Shown here in pieces: positions 23,134-31,465 of a DNA stretch of 35,934 nucleotides. The DNA comes from Desulfobacterales bacterium (GTDB lineage Bacteria; Desulfobacterota; Desulfobacteria; Desulfobacterales; C00003060), in NCBI GenBank assembly GCA_023129535.1, contig JAGMBW010000137.1:1-35934 (forward strand), given 5' to 3'. The stretch's first letter is position 1, and each line of letters starts with the position of its first letter. Under the pieces are notes generated by a model. It was not told where the DNA came from and made no database searches. It saw only the letters and a program-made list of their open reading frames with translations. The translations under genes were made by a program, and so were the position numbers.

Positions 23134-23502
23134 TTATTTAAGGACGTCCCGCATATCTATGACCAAAAGAAACCACCTGTCGTAGTTTGATAACTGTTGT
23201 ATGTGTCCCAGGACTTGGTCTTCTTCAACAGCACCTTTCTTTATCTTGGTTTCTATTCCAATACAGGAAGAAAAATCCTCTGTGTAAATGTAACCGTCTG
23301 GAATGGAATCTCTTTCCTTGACGATTGTAGGAGCCGTCTGGGACAACAAATTGATTTGTCTGGACGTCAGTTTGAGCTTGTACTTTTTCAGAATGGAGTT
23401 TAGCAAGCCTCTGTTGTTATTCAGAAATAGTAATAAGGAGTTCGTAATGTGGTTCTCTTTTTGTTCATACTGATCAAAGATATTCCTCAGTTTTCGGCGC
23501 AT
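23134..23502 (-). CDS. PD-(D/E)XK nuclease-like protein, probably C-terminally truncated
   Basis: 122 residues. After a helical start (EQKENHITNSLLLFLNNNRG) comes a nuclease-like core: SIPDGYIYTEDFSSCIGIET with the following KIK gives PD-x(12)-ETK, then EDQVLGHIQQLSNYDRWFLL as the supporting helix and strand. PD-(D/E)XK proteins of this kind cut DNA in restriction or defence systems. The ORF stops shortly after the last core strand (DMRDVLK). Relatives I recall run longer, so a 3' truncation is likely. The neighbouring PglX debris favours this. Confidence 0.6.
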   Translation of the reverse strand: MRRKLRNIFDQYEQKENHITNSLLLFLNNNRGLLNSILKKYKLKLTSRQINLLSQTAPTIVKERDSIPDGYIYTEDFSSCIGIETKIKKGAVEEDQVLGHIQQLSNYDRWFLLVIDMRDVLK

Positions 23503-23711
23503 AATGTATACTCTCAGTAATGTTTGAGCCCCACTCCAAAATGCTAAATTTGCTTAGAAGGCCTCATTGTGGAGTTTGGAACATCAGCGGCGTTAGGACA
23601 TTCGTGCCTGGGCCACTGTTCCTAACCAACTATTCTTTCCTATTTGATGCATAAACGTGCGTAAATGGGACCACGTTTCAGATGTGGCCAATTCCCACGA
23701 ACGCCTCTTAT
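23503..23711. other. Short intergenic region
   Basis: About 210 bases with no supported gene, repeat or promoter. Confidence 0.4.
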
Positions 23712-24209
23712 TCAGTGTACAAGGTTGAGCATAGCATTTCTGTTATGAACAGTATCCTCGTAGTAGGCCAACATTTTCTTGAATTTATTGTACAGGATAT
23801 CAAAATCAGATTCTATCCAGCCACCAGGGGGATAGATTGGTATTGAGTTCATAACATCGGGATCGAATTGTGAAAGCAAATCATCCTTGGTGATTTTACA
23901 TATAGCAGAACACACTTCATCGACTTCATTTGGCATTAGATACATACAAATATCGACTCCCCAATCTTCCTCAAACAAGAGGTGCTTTCCGAATATAGCA
24001 TATGACTCTGGAGGCTCACCACCCAGGTGGTCCCCTGTTATTAGGAAGTTGAGGCCATACAAGCTCCTACCCAAATACAAGCCTTCATCGATCATAACCT
24101 TTGGGTCCTCATCCTCATAGAAAATCCATTGGTCAATAAGTTCGTGGTCCTCTTGTATTCTCTTTAGTTGGGACAATGTAACTTGATGCAAGGTTGCTAC
24201 TATTCCCAT
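23712..24209 (-). CDS. DUF1877 (YfbM-like) protein
   Basis: A 165-residue protein beginning MGIVATLHQVTLSQLKRIQE and containing EGLYLGRSLYGLNFLITGDH, EDWGVDICMYLMPNEVDEVC and NSIPIYPPGGWIESDFDILY. This is the layout of the DUF1877 family represented by E. coli YfbM, whose function is unknown. It is complete. It lies 20 bases downstream of the N-formylglutamate amidohydrolase gene on the same strand, so the two may be co-transcribed. Confidence 0.75.
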   Translation of the reverse strand: MGIVATLHQVTLSQLKRIQEDHELIDQWIFYEDEDPKVMIDEGLYLGRSLYGLNFLITGDHLGGEPPESYAIFGKHLLFEEDWGVDICMYLMPNEVDEVCSAICKITKDDLLSQFDPDVMNSIPIYPPGGWIESDFDILYNKFKKMLAYYEDTVHNRNAMLNLVH

Positions 24210-24229
24210 ATCTGAATCATGCCTTTATC

Positions 24230-24991
24230 TTATGCCTGGAAGATGTTTGCTACAATGTGTTGTACCATGTCGGCAATTAAGTTCTTAATGTCATCAAAAG
24301 TTTCAGATTTCTCGCCTGTTGCCTCATCCATGTATAGTTTCCGGTTGATTTCGAGCATTAGCGAGAAGACTCGTTTGTCTTTTTCCAAAAACTTGAGCGG
24401 GACATACGTTCCTTCGAATGGTTTGTTTTGAGCTGTCCTTAGATTGTGTTCCCTGAAAAAAGTTTCCGCTAATTCAATCAAGTTTTTCGGTGTGTGGAAG
24501 GAATCAGTGCCTAAACAAATATCAGGGCGATTGGGATCCTGGTTCAGCTCATATGGTAAAGGCTTTGAGGGAAAACTATGACAATCGAGAATTAGGGCTC
24601 GCCCATATGTTGCCAGTTCATCTCGCGTAGCCTCATTAAGACGATTGTGGTGGGGGTTGTAATAAGCATCTATCAATCTAGCTCTTTCAGATTCTGACGG
24701 TGGATGCCTGAGTAATTTTCCTGATGAAGTCCTTGTGTATATTACACCCATTCCTACCTCTGACATCTTTTCTTCTGTATCTTCCAGAAATCGTTCAGGA
24801 TCGACAATCAACCGTGAAACAGGAAAAGAAATGACAGAATCTTCTTCATTAGCATGGCGGGCGAACAGTTCGTCAGTATGCGCGTCTGTCATCAAGGTCA
24901 ACTCATGGTTCAATTCTTCCTCGTTCAAGAGAATTGCTGTTCGCAAATCAGAAGGAATTATCCTTGATGCATGTGGTATGTGAAATATCAT
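24230..24991 (-). CDS. N-formylglutamate amidohydrolase family protein
   Basis: A 253-residue hydrolase-like protein. MIFHIPHASRIIPSDLR is the typical FGase opening with a metal-binding His. DAHTDELF follows, then RALILDCHSFPSKPLPYE with a second metal cluster (DCHS). RPDICLGTDSFHTP and FSLMLEINRKLYMDE complete the pattern. FGase (HutG type) releases formate from N-formyl-L-glutamate in histidine breakdown. No hut genes are nearby, and in this accessory setting the substrate may differ. Length and motifs look intact. Confidence 0.85.
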   Translation of the reverse strand: MIFHIPHASRIIPSDLRTAILLNEEELNHELTLMTDAHTDELFARHANEEDSVISFPVSRLIVDPERFLEDTEEKMSEVGMGVIYTRTSSGKLLRHPPSESERARLIDAYYNPHHNRLNEATRDELATYGRALILDCHSFPSKPLPYELNQDPNRPDICLGTDSFHTPKNLIELAETFFREHNLRTAQNKPFEGTYVPLKFLEKDKRVFSLMLEINRKLYMDEATGEKSETFDDIKNLIADMVQHIVANIFQA

Positions 24992-25099
24992 GTTCTACAT
25001 ACTCAGTGGCGGGGGTACGCCATACGCTGCATGCAGTGACAGGAAGCGGGGTCTTGGCATTCGGTTTGCGGCACGAGTCATATCTTAACCCCCCTTTTC

Positions 25100-25951
25100 T
25101 CACAATTTCTTCCAGTTGGAATTGACCAGCTTGTAGGAACTAAGATGTAATGATGAATAGTCTTTGTCGTTTCTCAGGATGGATGCAAATGCTCTGATCG
25201 TATGATCTTCAAGCCTTTCAAGGATGTTTGAGAACTCAGGCTTAATGACATCGTAACGGAAAAGATCCCAGTCTGCCAACATGTTCTGGTGGTGTCTCCC
25301 TGGTCTTACCCGGGTTCCCAGAGTCTCAGCCTTCCCAATGTAGAGCAGTTTCTTCTTTGTATGAGCCAGATAGTATATGACATTATTCGCGTGTTTATGC
25401 TTATTGAAATCCTTAACTCTAATCCAGTCGGTGCTTCTGGAGACCAGGTATTTCTTCTCGTTGTCAAATAGCCACGAGAAAACGTTCTCATCTGCAAGCC
25501 TTTGAAACAGAGCATTCCATTCATTCCTAATTTGTATGAAAACGACAAATTTTACTGTTTCTGGGTCAATAGGCTGCACAATAAAAACTTCCTGCTGTCC
25601 GCCGCTCAACTGAGACCTAAACTGTCTTCCCTCTTCCGTTGCATCAAACAATTCTTTTTGGCTCTTCAAAATGACATAGCTCTGAATAAACGTTTTTCGC
25701 AGCTTTTTCAGGAGGTCTTGGTTGGTATCGTACCTGATTTGTAAGTACTTCTGGTGCCCTGTGGCGCTGTGGTTAAGCTTTGCTGAATATTTTTTTCTAT
25801 CCCAGAGAATATTGATGTGTCTTGAGGTACCAAGCTTCAAAGGCTTTCCTGCTTGAAAATCCTTGTAGAGATGTTTTGGAATAGTAATGCCCCAAGCTAG
25901 AGTGGATCTATCGACTTTCTTATAAATTGCCTGATATTGCTTTCCCTTCAT
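25100..25951 (-). CDS. GIY-YIG nuclease-domain protein
   Basis: A 283-residue protein. The C-terminal third is a GIY-YIG endonuclease domain: NNVIYYLAHTKKKLLYIGKA (191-208, with the YIG at 204-206), then LGTRVRPGRHHQNM with the catalytic Arg (214), and ILERLEDHTIRAF with the metal-binding Glu (246 or 248). The N-terminal 90 residues (GKPLKLGTSRHINILWDRKK, GHQKYLQIRYDTNQDLLKKL) look like a separate, perhaps DNA-binding, domain. It could be a restriction endonuclease or homing-type enzyme. No methylase is adjacent; the nearest is 6.5 kb away. The ORF is intact. Confidence 0.75.
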   Translation of the reverse strand: MKGKQYQAIYKKVDRSTLAWGITIPKHLYKDFQAGKPLKLGTSRHINILWDRKKYSAKLNHSATGHQKYLQIRYDTNQDLLKKLRKTFIQSYVILKSQKELFDATEEGRQFRSQLSGGQQEVFIVQPIDPETVKFVVFIQIRNEWNALFQRLADENVFSWLFDNEKKYLVSRSTDWIRVKDFNKHKHANNVIYYLAHTKKKLLYIGKAETLGTRVRPGRHHQNMLADWDLFRYDVIKPEFSNILERLEDHTIRAFASILRNDKDYSSLHLSSYKLVNSNWKKL

Positions 25952-26154
25952 AGAACCCCTCTTCAGACTTGCTTAGATTCAGGGTCAGCCCCGGTGCAAT
26001 CTTAATTCGTCTCCAGAAACGAAAGCCCATGCCCTCGTAACATCAATCAATCACACAATTTGGCAAAATAAGAGGATCCCGCACTCAGCAAATGATCAAT
26101 TGTCAAGAGTAAAGATTCGTTCCCAATAGCCCCGCGTCCCCAATAGCCCCGTAA
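25952..26154. other. Short intergenic region with a tandem duplication
   Basis: No gene. At about 26122-26151 the segment CCCAATAGCCCCGCGT is followed by CCCCAATAGCCCCG, a two-copy tandem repeat at the 3' edge of the decayed toxin gene. Confidence 0.4.
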
Positions 26155-26402
26155 TCAAATTGAGAGCAAATTACTTTCGATCTCATCAATCAGGGCGGCA
26201 AAGTTAGGATTGTCGAAGCTGATGTTAGGCGCCTGGACGCGATGGCGTTTTATGTCGGGTGGCACGTGCTTGTGGTGAGGGTATGTACTGGCCAGAGATG
26301 GGTCATTCGGATGTGGCTGAGGATTGTAGACTGCTGTATCGAAGGATACCGATTCGGCAGCGTGTAGACCAGTTGCTCATATTCCGGCAGGGAAGGGAAC
26401 AT
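26155..26402 (-). pseudogene. TumE-like (DUF6516) toxin, internally deleted
   Basis: The start codon overlaps the antitoxin stop (TGATG). The first codons read [20 protein letters not shown] and SIQQST, the usual TumE beginning. The frame then breaks and resumes in another frame as [40 protein letters not shown] and [15 protein letters not shown], the usual TumE end. The middle of the protein is gone. The ORF track shows only opposite-strand shadows here. The toxin is dead by deletion plus frameshift. Confidence 0.75.
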
Positions 26403-26701
26403 CAAGCATCTACCAGTTGTGGATTGGGTTTCAACCGAATAGCAGGAGCAGCAGAGCTATGTTTGAGGTCAACAACAAAGGCGTGGCTTTGATGTTTAAA
26501 TTCGGCCTCGCGTTCCATCTGCATTTCGTAGGCACTAGCCCATCGCGCAAATTCGGTTGTTTGCTCAACCCCTTCATCGTCCAGCAGGCCTTGCTGATAC
26601 AGACCGTAAAAGTCATGGGAAGTCACGCCATATTTTCGCTCGTAAGCATGGGTCCGTGCTCGCAGAGCCTGCAGCTCTTCGATTAATTCGTAGAGGGTCA
26701 T
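26402..26701 (-). CDS. TumA-like antitoxin
   Basis: A 99-residue protein: MTLYELIEELQALRARTHAY, ERKYGVTSHDFYGLYQQGLL, TEFARWASAYEMQMEREAEF. A long N-terminal helix and the SHDFYGLYQQGLLDDEG turn match the small antitoxin encoded before TumE/DUF6516 toxins. The ATG at 26701 has AGGAGG nine bases upstream and is chosen over the track's start 14 codons earlier. The toxin gene behind it is broken, leaving this as an orphan antitoxin. The C-terminal tail (RLKPNPQLVDA) may be altered. Confidence 0.75.
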   Translation of the reverse strand: MTLYELIEELQALRARTHAYERKYGVTSHDFYGLYQQGLLDDEGVEQTTEFARWASAYEMQMEREAEFKHQSHAFVVDLKHSSAAPAIRLKPNPQLVDA

Positions 26702-26787
26702 TTTTCTATTCCTCCTCAGTGAAAATAAATAATATGTTATCACGATCCGGGACAGTTTACAAACACAAACAGGGCTGACCCATCACC

Positions 26788-26973
26788 CTACGGCTTTTCA
26801 ATAATGCTAAGTTGCCTGGGGCCATCAAGCACCATTTGTGCAATCTCGTCTAAGGTGCGGCTATCCGGTTCATTCCTGAGCGAATTGAAGAATGTCAGGA
26901 TGGGACACAAGGAACCACGATCCGCCCGCCCATACAACCCCAACCTTTCATGATTATACGATAGATCACTCAT
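26788..26973 (-). CDS. Hypothetical small protein
   Basis: 61 residues starting MSDLSYNHERLGLYGRADRG, then SLCPILTFFNSLRNEPDSRT and LDEIAQMVLDGPRQLSIIEK. An AGGG site six bases before the ATG at 26973 supports this start. I do not recognise the family. It has no membrane segment and is plausible as a small soluble protein or fragment. Confidence 0.4.
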   Translation of the reverse strand: MSDLSYNHERLGLYGRADRGSLCPILTFFNSLRNEPDSRTLDEIAQMVLDGPRQLSIIEKP

Positions 26974-27736
26974 ACTTACCCTGTTCAATAATACCGATGG
27001 AATCTTGTTGCCCATATTAACTCATATCAACGATAACTAAATCAACATTCCGATCATTCCATCCATTTAACAGGGCTCACAGATTCCTTAAACAGACTAC
27101 TGGCTTTAATAGAGCTTAAGTACACCACCCGGGTGATACAGGATTGGTGCGCCAAGAATCGGCAAGAAGTTGCCATTTTTCGTCAATCTCGTTGGCGTAA
27201 TCTCGTATTTCTTCCAATTTTCAGTCAAAGACCTTTCTTTGCCTGTACCTTTCCGCCATTCTTAGTAAGCCTCTACAATATGTGGTGTCGATTTTCGGTT
27301 TGACAGACAACCCATTTTTTGTCATATTTTACCCTGAAAAATCAAATTCCTATCTATCAGGCATCACCTGGAACAAGGGTTTTGATATCAAGGCGGTCGA
27401 TGACGCCAGGGAGTTCGCCAATACCGGGAAGGGAAAAGGGGGTCGTGCTAAGCCAAGTAGGTAATATTACCGGACATGCTTGCAAGATCCGGCTCTTAAA
27501 GGGACCTAAAACGACCTTTTTGGGGTCAAAAAGAGCAGTTTAACAGGGGCATGGCGAGGCCGAAACGACATTACAATGTTCGTGAGAGCAAGTGCACACA
27601 GAGGATCGCTGCCTGCCCCGTTAAATGCCGTGTCTGATTTAACCGGGGTTGGTAGCACGAATTTTAAAAAGCTTTCAAAGGAGTTCAGCAAAGAAGTTGC
27701 CGAAGATATTTTAAGGCAGACAAAGAGGACGATCAG
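26974..27736. other. Long spacer with only fragmentary ORFs
   Basis: I can support no gene here. Short open frames exist: plus 27282-27464 ending AVDDAREFANTGKGKGGRAK, plus 27576-27779, and a minus-strand stretch near 27130-27240 reading LEEIRDYANEIDEKWQLLAD. They lack clear starts or known motifs and may be remnants. The region is AT-rich like the rest of the accessory zone. Confidence 0.35.
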
Positions 27737-27994
27737 ATGGTTAAAGCAAAATATACCACAACTGAAATCACGAAAATAGCAAAGGCCTTGGCTAAGAAGA
27801 TGCTGGATATTCAAGCGGGGCTTGCCAGGGTATTTTCTAAGTATTTGTCAATAATAGAACCATTAGGGTACTCATCAGAAGATTTTCAATCTGCAGATCC
27901 AGAAACATTACTTGGCGAAATCAAGAAGTCAGGGAAGGTTTTATGTTCTGGAGCGAAAAGCGGGACGCCCAGGCAGGCGCTTCGCTCGCAATGA
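27737..27994 (+). CDS. Hypothetical small helical protein
   Basis: 85 residues beginning MVKAKYTTTEITKIAKALAK, with helical content (KKMLDIQAGLARVFSKYLSI) and an ending, SGTPRQALRSQ, that lies in a GCGGGACGCCCAGGCAGGCG repeat-like segment, so the natural C-terminus may have been replaced. GAGG lies eight bases before the ATG. It overlaps the end of a plus-strand ORF in another frame (27576-27779). Family unknown. Confidence 0.35.
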   Translation: MVKAKYTTTEITKIAKALAKKMLDIQAGLARVFSKYLSIIEPLGYSSEDFQSADPETLLGEIKKSGKVLCSGAKSGTPRQALRSQ

Positions 27995-28069
27995 TAGAAG
28001 CGAAGGGGTCGAAATGACATGAAGACGTATTCTCGGACAGACTCCTAAACAGAGATTGTCTGCTCGTTT

Positions 28070-29650
28070 TTAAAGCTCTAAGGGAATTACCGATTTCACT
28101 AAGGGAAGGGCTCGCAGCTCTTTCAGAGTTCCGTCTGGTGCAGGCGTATCCGTAACCAGCAGGACCACATTTCGCTCACCATCCTTTTCCTGACCTACAT
28201 GCATCCCGCCAATATTGATGTTGTGTCGCCCGAGCACCGTTCCAATGCTGCCGATAGCGCCGGGCTTATCTACATTATGGATGAAAAGAAGGTGGCCTTC
28301 AGGAACCACTTCCAGCCTGAAGGCATTGACCCGGACAATCCTTGGTTCGTGCTTGCCAAATATGGTCCCGGAAACCGTGTCGGACCCTTCAGAGCCCGTT
28401 GCCTGAATCGAAATGAGATTGGCAAAATCTTCGGCTTCCACACTGCGCGTCTCGGTGACTTTGATTCCCCGTGCCTTGGCGATCACGGGGGCATTGACGA
28501 AATTGACCTCATCTTTGAGGAATGGAGTGAGCAAGCCCTTTAAGGCGGCCGTGGTGACAGGTGCCACATCAAGGCCCAAGAAATCCCCGAGATATCTTAT
28601 GGTAACCGCCTTTATAGCTCCTTTGGCAAGCTGGGCCTGGAGACAGCCCATCCGTTCGGCCAGTGTCAGGTAAGGCTGGAGTTTAGCCAGCAATTCTCCG
28701 GTTACTGATGGGACGTTGACGGCATTGATAATCGTGCCAGTCTGAAGGTAATTTATGATCTGTTCAGCCACATTCACTGCCACATTGGCCTGGGCCTCGA
28801 CCGTAGAGGCCCCTAAGTGCGGGGTGCAAATGACGTTATCAAATTCGAAGAGAGGGGAAGGGCCCGGGGGCTCAGTTTCAAAGACATCTAAAGCAACGCC
28901 TCCGACTTTCCCGGATTTGAGGGCATCGGCCAGGTCTTTTTCGTTCACGATACCGCCTCTGGCGCAGTTGATGATCATGACGCCCTGCTTCATCTGGTCG
29001 AAGGCTTTGTTATTCATGAGGTTGATGGTCTCTTTCATTCTGGGTACGTGAACGGTGATATAATCCGAACGCCTGTACAGCTCTTCCAGAGAAACCATCT
29101 CCAAACCGGCTTGCTCCACCAGTTCTTTGTTCACATAGGGGTCGTGCACAATGACCCGCATCCTGAGTCCCCGGGCCCGGTCAGCCACGATACTCCCGAT
29201 CCGACCATAGCCAATCACGCCCAGGGTTTTGTTAAAGACCTCTCTGCCCTGGAGGTTTTTCTTTTCCCACCGCCCGGCCTTCAAGGATGCGGTGCCCTGA
29301 GGGATGTTCCGCGAAAGGGCAAGCATCATGGCTACAGTGTGCTCAGCCGTGGTCACCACATTTCCAGTGGGCGTGTTCATGACTGCGATGCCTCGTTTAG
29401 TGGCTGCCGGGATGTCCACATTATCGAGCCCGATACCGGCCCGCCCTATCACTTTCAGCCGGGTGGCTGCCTTGAGGACGTCCTCGGTCACCTTCGTGGC
29501 GCTCCTTATGACCAGGGCGTCGTAGTCATGTATGGTGGCTTTTAACTCCTCCGGCGTGAGGCCGACTTTCACGTCAACGTCAATACCCCCGGCCTCTTTG
29601 AACATCTTAACGCCGATCTCTGCCACCTTGTCACTTACCAGGACTTTCAA
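28070..29650 (-). CDS. serA: D-3-phosphoglycerate dehydrogenase, long ACT form
   Basis: A 526-residue enzyme for the first step of serine synthesis, oxidising 3-phosphoglycerate to 3-phosphohydroxypyruvate with NAD. Rossmann motif GVIGYGRIGSIVADRARG. Catalytic Arg in IINCARGGIVNEKDL, and the Glu/His pair through CTPHLGASTVEAQANVA. After the catalytic part come the intervening domain (ATGSEGSDTVSGTIFGKHEP) and a C-terminal ACT domain (HNVDKPGAIGSIGTVLGRHN, INIGGMHVGQEKDGERNVVL), the usual site of serine feedback. The start is a TTG at 29650, preceded by AAGGAG eight bases away. serC is divergently transcribed across a 407-base spacer. Confidence 0.96.
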   Translation of the reverse strand: MKVLVSDKVAEIGVKMFKEAGGIDVDVKVGLTPEELKATIHDYDALVIRSATKVTEDVLKAATRLKVIGRAGIGLDNVDIPAATKRGIAVMNTPTGNVVTTAEHTVAMMLALSRNIPQGTASLKAGRWEKKNLQGREVFNKTLGVIGYGRIGSIVADRARGLRMRVIVHDPYVNKELVEQAGLEMVSLEELYRRSDYITVHVPRMKETINLMNNKAFDQMKQGVMIINCARGGIVNEKDLADALKSGKVGGVALDVFETEPPGPSPLFEFDNVICTPHLGASTVEAQANVAVNVAEQIINYLQTGTIINAVNVPSVTGELLAKLQPYLTLAERMGCLQAQLAKGAIKAVTIRYLGDFLGLDVAPVTTAALKGLLTPFLKDEVNFVNAPVIAKARGIKVTETRSVEAEDFANLISIQATGSEGSDTVSGTIFGKHEPRIVRVNAFRLEVVPEGHLLFIHNVDKPGAIGSIGTVLGRHNINIGGMHVGQEKDGERNVVLLVTDTPAPDGTLKELRALPLVKSVIPLEL

Positions 29651-29728
29651 TTTTGTTTCTCCTTCAATTCGTTAAGAATGAAATTCGCGTTCTTTATGGC
29701 AGAATCTGTTTGCCATGTTCAACAAAAA

Positions 29729-29868
29729 GTGAACTAAAGTGTCTAAAGTGTCTAAAGTGAGCTAAAGTTAATGTGCACGCCTTTGGCGTGATCAGTCTTA
29801 AAAACAGGTTGCGCTGAAAGCGCATTCCTTAACTTTAGGCACTTTCAACTTTAGTTCACTTTAGGCAC
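29729..29868. repeat. Inverted arrays of CTAAAGTG short repeats between serA and serC
   Basis: Left arm 29729-29771 holds GTGAACTAAAGTGTCTAAAG-type units with about 9-base period. Right arm 29829-29868 is the complementary orientation (TTAACTTTAGGCACTTTC...). The 57-base centre has two small hairpins, GCACGCC-TTT-GGCGTG and GCGCT-GAAA-GCGC. This is the same general build as the GCGCATA elements with a different unit. Confidence 0.65.
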
Positions 29869-29974
29869 TATTCCGGTTTATCCGGGTTAGGAGTTACGTA
29901 TTTCAATTGACCATTCTTACTTTCAAAATCGATGACTTGTCAAGTGGCTCTTGAGCAAGTCACCGGTTTTCCCC

Positions 29975-30003
29975 TTGACATCATTCCATTACTCCAATAC
30001 TGC
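29975..30003 (+). promoter_or_regulatory. Possible serC promoter
   Basis: TTGACA followed after 17 bases by TACTGC, a weak -10, about 55 bases before the serC start codon. Confidence 0.35.
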
Positions 30004-30057
30004 AATTGGGGGGAGGCCGCAAATTGCTGATTCAACAAGATCCGTCAGGAGGTTCAA

Positions 30058-31143
30058 ATGAACGGGAGAATCTACAACTTCAATCCGGGGCCGGCAGCTC
30101 TGCCCTTGCCCGTTTTGGAGGAAATCCAGGCAGAGTTTTTAAACTTCAAAGGGTCAGGCATGTCTATCACGGAAGTGAGCCATCGATCAAAATGGTTTGA
30201 TGAGGTCATACAGGACGCCACAGCGTGTGTCAGACGGCTCCTTAAGCTCGATGAGATCTTCAACGTGCTCTTCCTTCAAGGTGGAGCAAGCTTGCAGTTT
30301 TGCATGGTTCCTATGAACTTGCTCCCCGAGGGCCAGTCGGCCGATTATGTAAACACTGGCACGTGGGCTACCAAGGCGATCAAAGAGGCTAAGATTCAGG
30401 GAAGAGGGATCAAGGTCGTGGCCTCATCTGAAGATAAGAATTTCTCTTATATTCCCACGGACATTGCCTTCAGCCCGGACGCCGCCTATGCCCACATCAC
30501 TTCCAACAATACGATCAAGGGGACTCAGTGGCAATCTTTTCCTGACACAGGCGCGGTCCCCCTTATCTCTGATATGTCTTCAGACATCATGAGCCGGTCT
30601 TTTGATGTTTCTCCTTTTGGTTTGATCTATGCCGGGGCTCAAAAAAACCTGGGGCCCACGGGAGTCACCCTGATCATCATTCGCCGGGACATGCTGGAGC
30701 GTGTGCCCCAGGACCTTCCTACAATGCTGAAGTATACGACCTTCGTGGACCACAAGTCCATGTTCAATACTCCCCCTTGTTTTGCCGTTTACACGGTTCA
30801 ACTGGTCCTAAGGTGGCTGGAAGAGACCATTGGCGGAGTTGAAAAAATGGAAAAAATCAACCGGGAGAAGGCCAGCTTCCTTTATCGGGCGATTGATGAG
30901 TCAGGATTCTACACTGGCACGGCGGAAAAGGAGAGCCGGTCTCTCATGAATGTCACCTTTCTCCTTCCCAGCGAAGATCTGGAAAAACAATTCGTGCAGC
31001 AGGCCCTTGAGCATGGCCTGGGCGGACTCAAGGGTCACCGTTCTGTCGGAGGGTGTCGGGCCTCCATCTATAATGCCACAAACCTGGATGCGGTTAAGGC
31101 CCTGGCGGATTTTATGGAGGAATTTGCGCGAAAGAACGGCTGA
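30058..31143 (+). CDS. serC: Phosphoserine aminotransferase
   Basis: A 361-residue PLP enzyme converting 3-phosphohydroxypyruvate and glutamate to phosphoserine, the second step of serine synthesis; it can also serve pyridoxal phosphate synthesis with PdxA. The start is MNGRIYNFNPGPAALPLPVL. The substrate loop is EVSHRSKWFDEV. The PLP Schiff-base lysine is K196 in YAGAQKNLGPTGVTLIIIRR. GLGGLKGHRSVGGCRASIYN closes the active site. GGAGG lies five bases before the ATG. The gene is complete, divergent from serA. Confidence 0.97.
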   Translation: MNGRIYNFNPGPAALPLPVLEEIQAEFLNFKGSGMSITEVSHRSKWFDEVIQDATACVRRLLKLDEIFNVLFLQGGASLQFCMVPMNLLPEGQSADYVNTGTWATKAIKEAKIQGRGIKVVASSEDKNFSYIPTDIAFSPDAAYAHITSNNTIKGTQWQSFPDTGAVPLISDMSSDIMSRSFDVSPFGLIYAGAQKNLGPTGVTLIIIRRDMLERVPQDLPTMLKYTTFVDHKSMFNTPPCFAVYTVQLVLRWLEETIGGVEKMEKINREKASFLYRAIDESGFYTGTAEKESRSLMNVTFLLPSEDLEKQFVQQALEHGLGGLKGHRSVGGCRASIYNATNLDAVKALADFMEEFARKNG

Positions 31144-31153
31144 GATTCTTTTT

Positions 31154-31432
31154 CTATTTTGCTCCCGAGAAAAATATCATCCACAGCCCTAACAGGATAA
31201 AAAGCGCCCCAGCCCCTGTCTTGACATAGTTGGCAGGGATGAGCCTGCCCAGACCGGCCCCAAGCAAAACGGCTAACAAAGATGTCAGGACCAGGGCGGA
31301 CGCAGAGCCCAAAAACACAGCAAGCCGCGATTTGCTTTCAGCAGAAAAAGAAAGCGTGGCCAGTTGCGTCTTATCCCCCAGTTCCGCAAGAAATATCATC
31401 CCAAACGTAGCTAAAAATACCTTGATGTCCAT
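31154..31432 (-). CDS. GDT1/TMEM165 (UPF0016) family membrane transporter, single-domain form
   Basis: 92 residues with three predicted membrane segments. The hallmark E-x-G-D-K-(T/S) motif is in the first (MIFLAELGDKTQLATLSF). The others are SASALVLTSLLAVLLGAGLG and TGAGALFILLGLWMIFFSG. Family members export Mn2+ (or Ca2+) in exchange for protons. Most have two such repeats in one chain; this is a half-size protein that would need to dimerise. Its stop lies 10 bases from that of convergent serC. Confidence 0.88.
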   Translation of the reverse strand: MDIKVFLATFGMIFLAELGDKTQLATLSFSAESKSRLAVFLGSASALVLTSLLAVLLGAGLGRLIPANYVKTGAGALFILLGLWMIFFSGAK

Positions 31433-31465
31433 TTCTTAAGCCCCTCCTTCAATCCGCACGATTTA

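Noticed and set aside
27282-27464. 60-residue plus-strand ORF
   Set aside because: Ends in a plausible AVDDAREFANTGKGKGG stretch but has no ribosome site, homologue or neighbour that supports it.
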